From contig PKYJ01000093.1 of assembly GCA_003132605.1 (NCBI GenBank), positions 15,726 to 41,904 of the forward strand: DNA of 26,179 bases, given 5' to 3'. The DNA comes from Peptococcaceae bacterium (GTDB taxonomy: Bacteria; Bacillota; DSM-12270; Thermacetogeniales; Thermacetogeniaceae). The notes under the pieces are model-generated. The model was not told the origin of the DNA. It searched no databases and saw nothing but the letters and a program-made list of their open reading frames with translations. The position numbers and the translations under genes were made by a program. Below are positions 8,138 through 16,040 of this stretch, piece after piece (position 1 is the first letter of the stretch; each line of letters opens with the position of its first letter).

Positions 8138-8401
8138 ATGGATATCAAGCTGATCAACATCGGTTTTGGGAATATTGTCTCCGCCAACCGGATTATTGCC
8201 ATTGTCAGCCCGGAGTCAGCGCCGATCAAGAGGATCATCCAGGAGGCACGCGACCGGGGCATGCTGATTGACGCCACTTACGGGCGGAGAACCAGGGCCG
8301 TGGTGATCGCCGACAGCGACCACGTGATCCTGTCCGCAGTTCAGCCGGAGACTGTTGCCCACCGGCTTTCCAGCAAAGATGTACTCCAGCAGGACGAGTA
8401 G
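8138..8401 (+). CDS. remA: RemA family DNA-binding regulator (DUF370)
   Basis: The 87-residue protein matches RemA, known in Bacillus as an oligomeric DNA-binding activator of matrix and osmoprotection genes. It shows the family core INIGFGNIVSANRIIAIV followed by SAPIKRIIQEA and YGRRTRAVVI. It has an ideal AAGGAGG ribosome site at 8126-8132 with a 5-base spacer to ATG8138, suggesting abundant expression. It sits between yicC and gmk as in many Firmicutes. The targets in this organism cannot be told from the sequence. Confidence 0.93.
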   Translation: MDIKLINIGFGNIVSANRIIAIVSPESAPIKRIIQEARDRGMLIDATYGRRTRAVVIADSDHVILSAVQPETVAHRLSSKDVLQQDE

Positions 8402-8429
8402 AACGATTCTCTGACAGGAGGCAGGGAGG

Positions 8430-9026
8430 GTGGCCGCAAAGCCCTTGTTGATAGTTGTATCTGGGCCCTCGGGCTCAGGAAAGGGTACGCTCTGCACCAT
8501 GCTGCGGCAAGCTCTCCCCAATCTTGCATATTCGGTTTCGGCAACCACCCGCCAACCCCGTCCGGGCGAACGGAACGGGGTGGATTATTTTTTTATTTCA
8601 GATGCCGAGTTTCAGCAACTGATCGACCGGGGTGAGTTCCTGGAATGGGCGGAGGTTTATGGCCACCGCTACGGCACGGCGCGCCCGGCGGTCGAGGGTC
8701 AGCTTCAGGCCGGGCGGGACATGCTGCTGGAGATCGATGTCCAAGGAGCGCTGAACGTCAGGAAGTCGTTTCCGGATGCCCTGTTGATCTTCATACAACC
8801 GCCTTCACTGCAGGAGTTGGGCACCCGGATCGCGCACCGGGGAACGGAGAGCGCGCAAGACCTCAAGGTCAGGATGGACTGTGTGCTGTCTGAATTACAG
8901 GCGGCAGAACAATATGACCGCGTTGTCCTCAACGATAAGCCGGAATATGCCCTTGCCGAGTTGCTGGAGATCATCACAGATGTCAGACGCAAGAGGTCGG
9001 AAGGCGGAAAAAAAGATTCAAAATGA
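8430..9026 (+). CDS. gmk: Guanylate kinase
   Basis: It phosphorylates GMP to GDP with ATP. The 198-residue protein has a P-loop SGPSGSGKGT (11-20) and the guanylate kinase signature SVSATTRQPRPGE (35-47) with GVDYFF just after, which binds GMP. The start is GTG8430, with GGAGG at 8417-8421 upstream. It precedes rpoZ and coaBC, the standard order. A 178-base gap separates it from rpoZ. Confidence 0.97.
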   Translation: MAAKPLLIVVSGPSGSGKGTLCTMLRQALPNLAYSVSATTRQPRPGERNGVDYFFISDAEFQQLIDRGEFLEWAEVYGHRYGTARPAVEGQLQAGRDMLLEIDVQGALNVRKSFPDALLIFIQPPSLQELGTRIAHRGTESAQDLKVRMDCVLSELQAAEQYDRVVLNDKPEYALAELLEIITDVRRKRSEGGKKDSK

Positions 9027-9204
9027 TAAATTACATATGAGATGTCGGAGCAAGAAGCCATAACAGAGATCGGGGTCGTGAAACAGATGCCCGACTTGAC
9101 GGGCGCGGTCAGAATAAGGGAAAAGCAGTTCTTGACGGCATGCAAATCTCTTGTCTGGTTTCTGACTTCCGGTATCCGACATCCGTTGAAAAGAGGCAGA
9201 ATAA

Positions 9205-9417
9205 ATGCAACAGCCCAGTCTCGATGTGTTGATGCGCAAGGTTACCAGTAAGTATGAGCTTGTTGTCGCCGCAGCCAAGAGGGGGCGCATGCTTACGGAA
9301 GGGGAACAACCCCAGACGGACGAAAAGCATCTCAAGCCAGTGAGCATTGCCCTGAATGAGATAGCCGATGGCAGGCTGACGATCGTTCATCATCGCGAGT
9401 ACAAGGCAAAACGATGA
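9205..9417 (+). CDS. rpoZ: RNA polymerase omega subunit
   Basis: This is the small subunit that assists assembly of beta-prime into RNA polymerase. The 70-residue protein shows the omega pattern of a short N-terminal segment (PSLDVLMRKVTSKYELVVAA), then AAKRGRML, and the conserved KPVSIALNEIADGRL. It overlaps coaBC by 4 bases (ATGA). A weak AGAGG ribosome site lies at 9192-9196. In the gap before it (9027-9204) I see no convincing promoter, terminator or gene. Two TTGACG sequences (9096-9101, 9132-9137) have no matching -10 box. Confidence 0.92.
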   Translation: MQQPSLDVLMRKVTSKYELVVAAAKRGRMLTEGEQPQTDEKHLKPVSIALNEIADGRLTIVHHREYKAKR

Positions 9418-10619
9418 GCAAAACCGTCATCCTGGGTGTTACCGGAAGTATTGCCGCCTACAAGGCGGCGGAGTTGGCCAGCCTGATGGTCAAGCGGAAT
9501 TATGCGGTGCACGTGATCATGACCCCGGCAGCCACACGATTCATCACCCCCCTGACGCTGCAGGTAATCTCGCAGAACCCCGTTCATGTTGATATGTTTG
9601 CCTCCCCCGGTTCTTGGGAGATTGGGCACATCAGCCTGGCCGGACGGGCCGATCTGGTTTTAGTGGCGCCGGCATCGGCCGATTTTATTGCCAGGCTGGC
9701 TGCCGGTATGGCAGACGACCTGCTGGCAGCGACCATCATGGCCACCAGGGCGACGGTGCTGCTGGCGCCGGCGATGAATGACGGGATGTACGCCAACCCG
9801 GTGCTGCAGGAGAAGATAGTTTACCTGAAAGGGGTCGGTTATCGCTTTATCGAGCCCGAAACAGGCAGGCTGGCCTGTGGGACAGTGGGACAAGGCCGGT
9901 TGGCGTCTCCGGATGCGATTATCGGTGCAGTTTCACAAGCCCTCTCGTCTTACCGGGACCTGGCGGGCAAAAGAATCCTGGTCACGGCCGGACCTACCCG
10001 GGAACCCCTGGATCCCGTCCGTTACCTCTCCAATTACAGTTCCGGAAAGATGGGCTATGCTATTGCCGAAGAGGCCTGCAGGAGAGGCGCCGTGGTAACC
10101 CTGGTCAGCGGTCCGACACAGCTCGCGCCTCCGCCCGGCGTCAGCCTGGTGCCGGTGGAGACCGCCCAGGAGATGTTCGAGGCGGTTGTCGGCAGGTACG
10201 ACCAGGTGGATGCTGTTATCAAAGCTGCCGCGGTGGCCGATTTCCGGCCGCGGCAGAAATCAGGGCAGAAACTGAAAAAACAGGTCGTCAGTCCGGTACT
10301 GGAACTGGAAAGAACGCCCGATATTCTGAGCTATCTCGGAGAGCATAAAAGCAGGCAGGTCCTGGTGGGATTTGCCGCGGAGACTGAGAACCTGCTGGAA
10401 AACGCCGGCAGCAAACTGCGGCAGAAGAACCTGGACCTGGTGGTCGCCAACGACCTGACCGAACCCGGCGCAGGATTCGGGGTTGACACCAATCTTGTCA
10501 CATTATTATACTCAAGTGGGGAAATCATAAAACTTCCAGTGCTGTCAAAAAAGGAAGTTGCCGGCATACTGCTGGATAAAGTGGCAGCCATTATACAAGT
10601 TCAAACAAAGAAGGTGTAG
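9414..10619 (+). CDS. coaBC: Bifunctional phosphopantothenoylcysteine decarboxylase / phosphopantothenate-cysteine ligase
   Basis: It catalyses two successive steps of coenzyme A synthesis: CTP-dependent joining of phosphopantothenate to cysteine (CoaB), then FMN-dependent decarboxylation (CoaC). The CoaC half (about 1-180) has GSIAAYKA, the active-site H72 in GHISLAGRADL, PAMN (119-122) and C155. The CoaB half begins near 185 with AGPTREPLDPVR (192-203) and SNYSSGKMG. It continues with AADFRP-type sequence near 273-279 and the lysine pair of KLKK (287-290). The full 401-residue length is normal. It overlaps rpoZ and is followed 3 bases later by metK. Confidence 0.97.
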   Translation: MSKTVILGVTGSIAAYKAAELASLMVKRNYAVHVIMTPAATRFITPLTLQVISQNPVHVDMFASPGSWEIGHISLAGRADLVLVAPASADFIARLAAGMADDLLAATIMATRATVLLAPAMNDGMYANPVLQEKIVYLKGVGYRFIEPETGRLACGTVGQGRLASPDAIIGAVSQALSSYRDLAGKRILVTAGPTREPLDPVRYLSNYSSGKMGYAIAEEACRRGAVVTLVSGPTQLAPPPGVSLVPVETAQEMFEAVVGRYDQVDAVIKAAAVADFRPRQKSGQKLKKQVVSPVLELERTPDILSYLGEHKSRQVLVGFAAETENLLENAGSKLRQKNLDLVVANDLTEPGAGFGVDTNLVTLLYSSGEIIKLPVLSKKEVAGILLDKVAAIIQVQTKKV

Positions 10620-10622
10620 TCA

Positions 10623-11825
10623 ATGGCAAGCAGATTCTTCACCTCGGAGTCAGTTACCGAGGGGCATCCGGATAAGGTAGCCGATCAGATCGCCGACGCC
10701 ATCCTGGATGCCATCTATGAACAGGACGCTTACGGCAGGGTTGCCTGCGAGGCCTTGGTGTCAACCGGCCTGGTTTTTGTGGCGGGGCAGATCACTACCG
10801 AATGCTATGTGGATATTACTCACGTCACCAGGAAAACGGTGAGGCAGATCGGTTACACCAGGGCCAAATTCGGCTTTGATTGCGATACCTGCGCCGTGAT
10901 CACCGCCCTCGAGGAGCAGTCACCCGACATCGCTCTGGGGGTGGACACCGCCCTGGAGGTCAAGACGGGGGAGATCGCCACCGGTGAGCTGGGGGCGGGG
11001 GACCAGGGGATGATGTTCGGATATGCCACCGACGAGTGTTTGAACCTGATGCCCCTGCCGATCGATCTCGCCCACGGACTGGCGCGCCGGCTGGCGGAGG
11101 TGCGCAAGAGCGATATCCTGCCGTACCTGCGGCCTGACGGCAAGACCCAGGTTACCGTGGAATACGAGGGCGACAGGCCGGTCAGGGTGGATGCGGTGGT
11201 GGTATCAGCCCAACACCAGCCTGAAATTTCGATGTCGCGGATCCGGGATGATATCATCGAGACTGTGATCAGGCAGGCGGTTCCCGGTGAGTACCTGGAC
11301 AGCAAGACCCGCTTTTTCATCAATCCTACCGGGCGCTTCGTGATCGGCGGCCCCCATGGAGACACCGGCCTGACCGGTCGCAAGCTCATGGCCGATACTT
11401 ATGGCGGCATGGCCAGGCATGGGGGCGGCTCTTTTTCCGGCAAAGACCCTACCAAGGTCGACCGCTCAGCCGCCTACTATCTGCGCTATGCAGCCAAGAA
11501 CGTGGTGGCTGCGGGGCTGGCCCGCCGCTGCGAGATCCAGGCGGCTTATGCCATCGGAGTGGCCAGACCGATATCGCTGCACGTAGACACCTTCGGCACC
11601 GGTGTGATCCCGGATGAGGCTATCTGCAGGCTGGTCGATGAACACTTCGACTTCAAGCCGGCGGCAATCATCAAGGAACTGGACCTGAGGCACCCGATCT
11701 ACAGGCAAGTTGCCGCCTACGGGCACTTCGGGCGCTCCGACCTCGACCTGTCCTGGGAGAGAACCGACCGGGCGGCGCTGTTACGCAAAGAGGCAGAAAA
11801 GATCGGAAGCGGAAACCCGCGTTAG
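10623..11825 (+). CDS. metK: S-adenosylmethionine synthetase
   Basis: It makes SAM from ATP and methionine. The 400-residue protein carries GHPDK (14-18), the ATP signature GAGDQGMMFGYA (124-135) and the P-loop-like GGGSFSGKDPTKVD (267-280). It starts only 3 bases after coaBC, with GAAGG in the coaBC tail as ribosome site. There is therefore no room for the SAM riboswitch that often precedes metK in Firmicutes; expression here seems tied to the upstream genes. A strong hairpin follows it. Confidence 0.97.
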   Translation: MASRFFTSESVTEGHPDKVADQIADAILDAIYEQDAYGRVACEALVSTGLVFVAGQITTECYVDITHVTRKTVRQIGYTRAKFGFDCDTCAVITALEEQSPDIALGVDTALEVKTGEIATGELGAGDQGMMFGYATDECLNLMPLPIDLAHGLARRLAEVRKSDILPYLRPDGKTQVTVEYEGDRPVRVDAVVVSAQHQPEISMSRIRDDIIETVIRQAVPGEYLDSKTRFFINPTGRFVIGGPHGDTGLTGRKLMADTYGGMARHGGGSFSGKDPTKVDRSAAYYLRYAAKNVVAAGLARRCEIQAAYAIGVARPISLHVDTFGTGVIPDEAICRLVDEHFDFKPAAIIKELDLRHPIYRQVAAYGHFGRSDLDLSWERTDRAALLRKEAEKIGSGNPR

Positions 11826-11859
11826 CCGTCATCTGTGGTAAGAAGCAGGAAGTTGTTGA

Positions 11860-11904
11860 AAAGCCACCTTTTGAGGGAGGTAAATCCCGGAAGGTGGCTT
11901 TGTT
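11860..11904 (+). terminator. Probable terminator hairpin after metK
   Basis: A perfect 11-base inverted repeat, AAAGCCACCTT (11860-11870) with AAGGTGGCTTT (11891-11901), encloses 20 bases that can form a second small stem (GGGA with TCCC). The base of the stem ends in TTT, but the following sequence (GTTGTGG) is only weakly T-rich, so termination may be incomplete. It lies 35 bases after metK, the natural end of the yicC-metK run. The remaining gap to 12020 holds AT-rich sequence and a twin of the 13-mer flanking this hairpin. Confidence 0.6.
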
Positions 11905-12020
11905 GTGGCAAGAAGCGTGGTTCACTTTGTATCGGAAAGACACGGAGGTTCCATTGCAGGAAAAACTTAAATTAAGAAGAAAATAAGTAATAATGTTGGT
12001 AACAATAACAAATTTATGGG

Positions 12021-13184
12021 ATGGGTCGAATGAAAGTCACAGAAAAAAAGCTTACCGGGCACAGGCAGAGACTGAGAGACAGTTTTGTGGCTGGTGAAGA
12101 TAGCTCTCGCCAGAAAGAGGCTCTTTTAGAGTTGCTTCTCATGTATGCCATTCCGCAGAAAGATGTCCAGCCACTTGCCCAGCGTCTGATTGATCAATTC
12201 GGGGATCTCTCCAGTGTTCTGAATGCTGATCTGGAATCACTTTCAGGGTGCCAAGAGGTGAGATCGTATATTGCAACCTTGTTAAAGCTTGTTGATTGGA
12301 TACGCAAGCATTGCCCGAAAAAGAACAAGCAGGACAAGTCGGAAAAGCCTCAAGAACTATTTCAGGCCACCCTTTTTGAGACCCCGGCGAATTTGGATGA
12401 AAAACAAGCAAAAGAATCCATGCCAAAACCAGCCATCAAGGGATATGGCAGCGGTTTATTTGCCAAGGCAGTTTTAAAAGAGGCCATCGAGCTTCTCCCA
12501 GTCATTCCCGATACTGAATCCTTGGAAGAAGTTAAGAATTATTTCAGAACAAACCTGCATTTTAGCGCCGAACAGACGCGCAACCGGTACACAAACTATA
12601 TAACGCGCCGCATGTTTCCCAAAGGATATGCCGACAAAGAGTTGCGGCTGTTTGCAAAAAAATATGCTGGCCGGCAGGAACTCAAGGATGTTTGTTTTTA
12701 TCGCTTCTGTAAGATGGAAAGCTCCATGTTGGGCATCGCTGATGAGTTGCTAATACGGTCAATTGGCTCTGGCTGCCTTGAGCGTAGCCTGCTCAAGGAA
12801 TATATTGTGCAGCATTATCCCAGCTTACAAAAAAGTGTTGGCGATTGCGCCAAGGCAGTAGTAGATGCCTTGGTCACCGGTGGGATAGTGCGGGCTGACA
12901 AGACAAAATTGACTTTTTCCTACCGCAGGGTACTGATTCCCTCCTTCGCCTTCATCTTGCACAGCGAATTTCCAGAGCCAGGCATGTATGATCTGGCAAG
13001 ACTTGAGCAGAACCCTTTCATGCGCGCCATGCTCTGGCAGCCGGATCAGCTTGTGCCGGCGCTGTATGAGTTGAGGGACCGGGGTTTGCTTTCCAAGATT
13101 TCAGAAATTGATAGCGTGCGCCAGTTCACTACAAGATTGACCTTGAGACAAATTACCGAGCGTCTGGTTGCCGGGGAGTTTTAG
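12021..13184 (+). CDS. Unknown protein with RadC N-terminal (UPF0758-type) domain and predicted winged-helix C-terminal part
   Basis: I recognise only the N-terminus: residues 12-92 follow the RadC N-domain pattern (GHRQRLRDSF, LLELLLMYAIPQKDVQPLA, a helix-hairpin-helix-like stretch near 60-92). The JAB/MPN metalloprotease domain that normally follows in RadC is missing, with no HxH...D motif. After a charged linker (95-145), about 240 residues look all-helical with small beta wings (near 285-305 and 355-375). Segment order, including the NYFRTNLHFSAEQTRNRY motif (173-190), reminds me of BrxA/DUF1819 proteins of BREX defence loci; this is an unverified resemblance. Two hand-counted 60-base blocks give 45-48% GC against about 62% in priA, suggesting recent acquisition. 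There is no good ribosome site; ATG12030 is an alternative start. No partner gene adjoins it. Confidence 0.6.
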   Translation: MGRMKVTEKKLTGHRQRLRDSFVAGEDSSRQKEALLELLLMYAIPQKDVQPLAQRLIDQFGDLSSVLNADLESLSGCQEVRSYIATLLKLVDWIRKHCPKKNKQDKSEKPQELFQATLFETPANLDEKQAKESMPKPAIKGYGSGLFAKAVLKEAIELLPVIPDTESLEEVKNYFRTNLHFSAEQTRNRYTNYITRRMFPKGYADKELRLFAKKYAGRQELKDVCFYRFCKMESSMLGIADELLIRSIGSGCLERSLLKEYIVQHYPSLQKSVGDCAKAVVDALVTGGIVRADKTKLTFSYRRVLIPSFAFILHSEFPEPGMYDLARLEQNPFMRAMLWQPDQLVPALYELRDRGLLSKISEIDSVRQFTTRLTLRQITERLVAGEF

Positions 13185-13282
13185 AGATGAAGGATACTGA
13201 TGTGATTTAGACCCTGCAAAGCAACTTTGCCTGCAGAAGGCATTACAGAATGAAAGTTAGAGGGGATTAATATAGGCCAATA

Positions 13283-13323
13283 GCTTATAATCACCAAATA
13301 TAAGTTGTCGGCTTATAATTACC
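13283..13323. repeat. Repeated GCTTATAAT units in the gap before priA
   Basis: GCTTATAATCACC (13283-13295) recurs as GCTTATAATTACC (13311-13323), 12 of 13 identical at a 28-base period. An inverted TATAAG (13299-13304) between them can pair with either copy. Each copy contains a perfect TATAAT -10 box, but I find no matching -35 box, so promoter function is only possible. The rest of the 13185-13404 gap shows one small hairpin (GCAAAG/CTTTGC, 13216-13230) without a T-tract, and no clear gene. Confidence 0.5.
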
Positions 13324-13404
13324 TGGCATGGACCGTACTGATGGTTTGGAGAGGATGGCGGATGATCAGTTTTCTTTTGAGCCTGTTGTTTTCCGGGGCC
13401 GGCA

Positions 13405-15543
13405 ATGGATGAGTACCCGGAGGTAGTGGTGGAGATCAGCCATCTGCGCCATGATCAGGTGTTTCACTACCTGGCGCCCGAGGAGATGCCTGGCCTGGAG
13501 TTGGGGACGAGGGTGCTCGTCCCTTTCGGGAAAAAGACGGTACAGGGCTGGGTGGTGGGCTTTAGCGCCCCGCCGCCGGGGGTTACCCTGCGGTCGATCG
13601 AGTCGGTTGTGGGTGATAAGCCGGATTTTAATCCGGAGCTGCTGCGGCTAGCCAGGTGGATGGCCGATTATTATCTCCATCCGCTGCCGGAAATCCTGAA
13701 ACTGATGTCTCCCCCCGAGAAACCTGTTCGTGCCAGGAAACATGCCCCGGCGGGAGGGATGACCCTGACCGGTCGTCCCGGCAGGTTGGTTCTTAACACT
13801 GAACAGACAGTTGCGCTGAGGGAGATCGAGGCGGCGCTCAGGGCGGGGGGCGACGCCCGGGCGCCAAACGGGGAGGGCGCCGGGTACCCGGGCGGCGCGG
13901 GGCAGCAAGAAGCTGCTGCTACTTCTGGCATTGCATTGCCTTTGAGTGCCGAACGCCCGCTGGTCGCCGCAGGGCCGTGGCAGTTCCTGCTGCACGGGAT
14001 CACCGGCAGCGGGAAGACGGAGGTGTACCTGAGGGCGGCCATGACGGCCCTGTCCCTCGGACGCCAGGTGCTGTACCTGGTTCCGGAGATTGTCCTGACA
14101 CCACAGGCAGGCGCCTGGTTCCGGGCCGCCCTGGGCGACCGGGTGGCGGTCTGGCACAGCAGGCTGTCCCGGGGTGAGAGATACGAGACCTGGGAGGGGA
14201 TCAGGCAGGGCGTGCTCAGCATTCTGATCGGCCCCCGCTCTGCCGTCTTTGCCCCATTCAAGAACCTGGGGCTGATCATTGTCGACGAGGAGCAGGACGC
14301 CTCGTACAAACAACAGGAGAGCCCTTACTACCATGCCCGGCAGGTTGCTGCCCAGCGCGCCCGGGACAACGGGGCGGTGCTCCTCCTGGGATCGGCGACA
14401 CCGTCGTTGGAAAGCTATACAGGCGCCCGGGATGGACAGTACCGGCTGCTCCGGTTGACCAGGCGGCCACAGGGGCGGCGCCTGCCGCGGGTAACCGTCG
14501 TCGATCAGAAGCAGGAGCATGATGCGGGGCATGATGTGCGGTTCAACCTGGTGGGGCAATACCTGGCCGGGCAGATCGCCCTCCGGCTGCAGCGGCGGGA
14601 GCAGACCATCCTTTTTTTAAACCGGCGGGGATACTCGCCCATCGTGTTCTGCCCGTTATGTGGGCTGGTTTTGAAGTGCGAGCGCTGTTCCATCTCCCTG
14701 GTGTATCACCGGACCACCGGAGACCTGCGCTGTCATTACTGTAATTTCAAGCGTCCCCTCCCGGAGCGCTGTCCCGGGTGTGGGGCTGCCGGATCGTTGC
14801 GCTTTCTGGGAACTGGGCTTCAACGGGTGGAACAAATGCTCCGGCGTTTTTATCCCCAGGCCAGGATTCAGCGGCTGGATTTTGACACCACCCGCCGCAA
14901 GGGGGAATTTGACAGAATCCTCGACAGCTTCGTAAAGCGGGAAATAGACATCCTGCTCGGGACCCAGATGGTGGCGAAGGGCCACGATTTTCCGGGGGTG
15001 ACCCTGGTAGGAGTGCTTGATGCGGACATAGCACTAAAACTGCCCGATTACCGTGCCACGGAGCGCACCTATCAACTGCTGGCCCAGGTTGCAGGCAGGG
15101 CAGGAAGGGGGCGGGTTCCGGGCGAGGTGGTGGTTCAGACGTACTTTCCCGACCACTACAGTATCCAGACTGCCTGTTTTGCCGGTTATCCCTCGTTCTA
15201 TCGCCAGGAGATCGGAAACCGGGAATCGTCCGGCTACCCTCCCTACGGGGAGTTGATCCGCATCCGGGTGGCCGGGGAGAGAGAGCAGCAGGTGGAGAGG
15301 CGCGTCAAAGAACTGGCTGAGGCTCTGGCTGCTCTGTTGCTCCGCCCAGAGGGCACCCGGCAGGTGCGGCTGTTGGGCCCCGCTCCGGCGCCGGTCCTGC
15401 GCCTGCAGGACCTGTACAGGTGGCAGGTGATGCTCAAGGGTGAGTTGGGTGGACAAAAGAGCGAGATTCGCGACTGCATTCAGCGCTTTAAAAAAAATAC
15501 AAGTGTTATAATAAGTATCGAAGTCGATCCTTACGGATTGTAA
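13405..15543 (+). CDS. priA: Primosomal replication restart helicase PriA, lacking winged-helix domain
   Basis: PriA reloads the replisome at stalled forks. The 712-residue protein has a 3'-DNA-binding domain (about 1-103) and Walker A GITGSGKTE (198-206). The Walker B region reads DEEQ (294-297), where DEEH is usual. Eight zinc-binding cysteines follow (416, 419, 425, 428, 443, 446, 456, 459), then helicase motifs VAGRAGRGR near 562-570. Two departures stand out. The helicase start (LNTEQ, 130-134) comes some 70 residues earlier than in E. coli, leaving no room for the winged-helix domain. A low-complexity GC-rich insertion (about 147-190) precedes Walker A. ATG13405 is the only in-frame start after a stop at 13378-13380. 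It is followed by def, as in most Firmicutes. Confidence 0.93.
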   Translation: MDEYPEVVVEISHLRHDQVFHYLAPEEMPGLELGTRVLVPFGKKTVQGWVVGFSAPPPGVTLRSIESVVGDKPDFNPELLRLARWMADYYLHPLPEILKLMSPPEKPVRARKHAPAGGMTLTGRPGRLVLNTEQTVALREIEAALRAGGDARAPNGEGAGYPGGAGQQEAAATSGIALPLSAERPLVAAGPWQFLLHGITGSGKTEVYLRAAMTALSLGRQVLYLVPEIVLTPQAGAWFRAALGDRVAVWHSRLSRGERYETWEGIRQGVLSILIGPRSAVFAPFKNLGLIIVDEEQDASYKQQESPYYHARQVAAQRARDNGAVLLLGSATPSLESYTGARDGQYRLLRLTRRPQGRRLPRVTVVDQKQEHDAGHDVRFNLVGQYLAGQIALRLQRREQTILFLNRRGYSPIVFCPLCGLVLKCERCSISLVYHRTTGDLRCHYCNFKRPLPERCPGCGAAGSLRFLGTGLQRVEQMLRRFYPQARIQRLDFDTTRRKGEFDRILDSFVKREIDILLGTQMVAKGHDFPGVTLVGVLDADIALKLPDYRATERTYQLLAQVAGRAGRGRVPGEVVVQTYFPDHYSIQTACFAGYPSFYRQEIGNRESSGYPPYGELIRIRVAGEREQQVERRVKELAEALAALLLRPEGTRQVRLLGPAPAPVLRLQDLYRWQVMLKGELGGQKSEIRDCIQRFKKNTSVIISIEVDPYGL
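13848..13917. repeat. GC-rich palindromic stretch inside priA
   Basis: The insertion before the PriA Walker A motif contains the perfect 12-base palindrome CCGGGTACCCGG (13880-13891), bracketed by GCGCC and GGCGC. The inverted repeat GCAGC-AAGAA-GCTGC lies at 13902-13916. It encodes Gly/Ala-rich sequence that is not part of the known PriA fold. Confidence 0.55.
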
Positions 15544-15565
15544 TTTTGTGGAGGAGTTAGATGTA

Positions 15566-16024
15566 ATGGCTGTCTATAGGATTGTAGAGTTGGGGGATCC
15601 GGTGCTGCGCCAGAAGTCCAGTCCGGTGCCGGAGGTCAACAGCGGCATTCAGAAGCTGCTTGACAACCTGGCTGATACCTTGTATGCGGCCAAGGGAGTG
15701 GGACTGGCCGCCCCTCAGATCGGCGTGGCCAAACGGGTGATCGTGGTAGTTTGCGGGGAGGGCCTGTGGGAGGTCGTCAACCCGGAGATCATCTCCATGC
15801 AAGGCCAGGAGGTTGCTGTCGAAGGATGCCTGAGCATTCCCGGAGTGGCCGGCGAGGTTAAGAGAGCGGCCCAGGTAATCGTCAAGGGATGGGACCGCAG
15901 CGGCCAGGAGATCCAGATCGAGGCCGATGGTATGGGTGCCCGGGTGCTCCAGCACGAGACCGACCACCTGGACGGGATCCTGTTTATCGATAAGGCCAGC
16001 AAGATAGTCAACGGCGATCAATAA
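15566..16024 (+). CDS. def: Peptide deformylase
   Basis: This metalloenzyme removes the N-formyl group from nascent proteins. From ATG15566 (152 aa) the three family motifs are present: GVGLAAPQ (44-51), EGCLS with metal ligand C88, and HETDH with H130, catalytic E131 and H134. I prefer ATG15566 because GGAGGAG (15550-15556) stands 9 bases ahead; an in-frame GTG at 15548 overlaps that site. It lies 22 bases after priA and 16 bases before fmt, its functional counterpart. Confidence 0.96.
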   Translation: MAVYRIVELGDPVLRQKSSPVPEVNSGIQKLLDNLADTLYAAKGVGLAAPQIGVAKRVIVVVCGEGLWEVVNPEIISMQGQEVAVEGCLSIPGVAGEVKRAAQVIVKGWDRSGQEIQIEADGMGARVLQHETDHLDGILFIDKASKIVNGDQ

Positions 16025-16040
16025 AGCGGGGCGGAGAGCT

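Noticed and set aside
9042..9251. A 69-codon open frame between gmk and rpoZ
   Set aside because: It runs into rpoZ in another frame, has no ribosome site and no family resemblance.
10560..10625. SAM riboswitch ahead of metK
   Set aside because: Only three bases separate coaBC and metK; no space for an aptamer.
12016..12033. Five-codon leader (MGWVE) whose stop overlaps the alternative ATG12030
   Set aside because: No ribosome site supports it; more likely chance overlap in ATG-rich sequence.
13216..13230. GCAAAG-CAA-CTTTGC hairpin as terminator of the orphan gene
   Set aside because: Only six base pairs with no following T-tract.
13328..13426. A 32-codon open frame just upstream of and overlapping priA
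   Set aside because: No recognisable product, weak start context; could be a remnant but nothing supports this.
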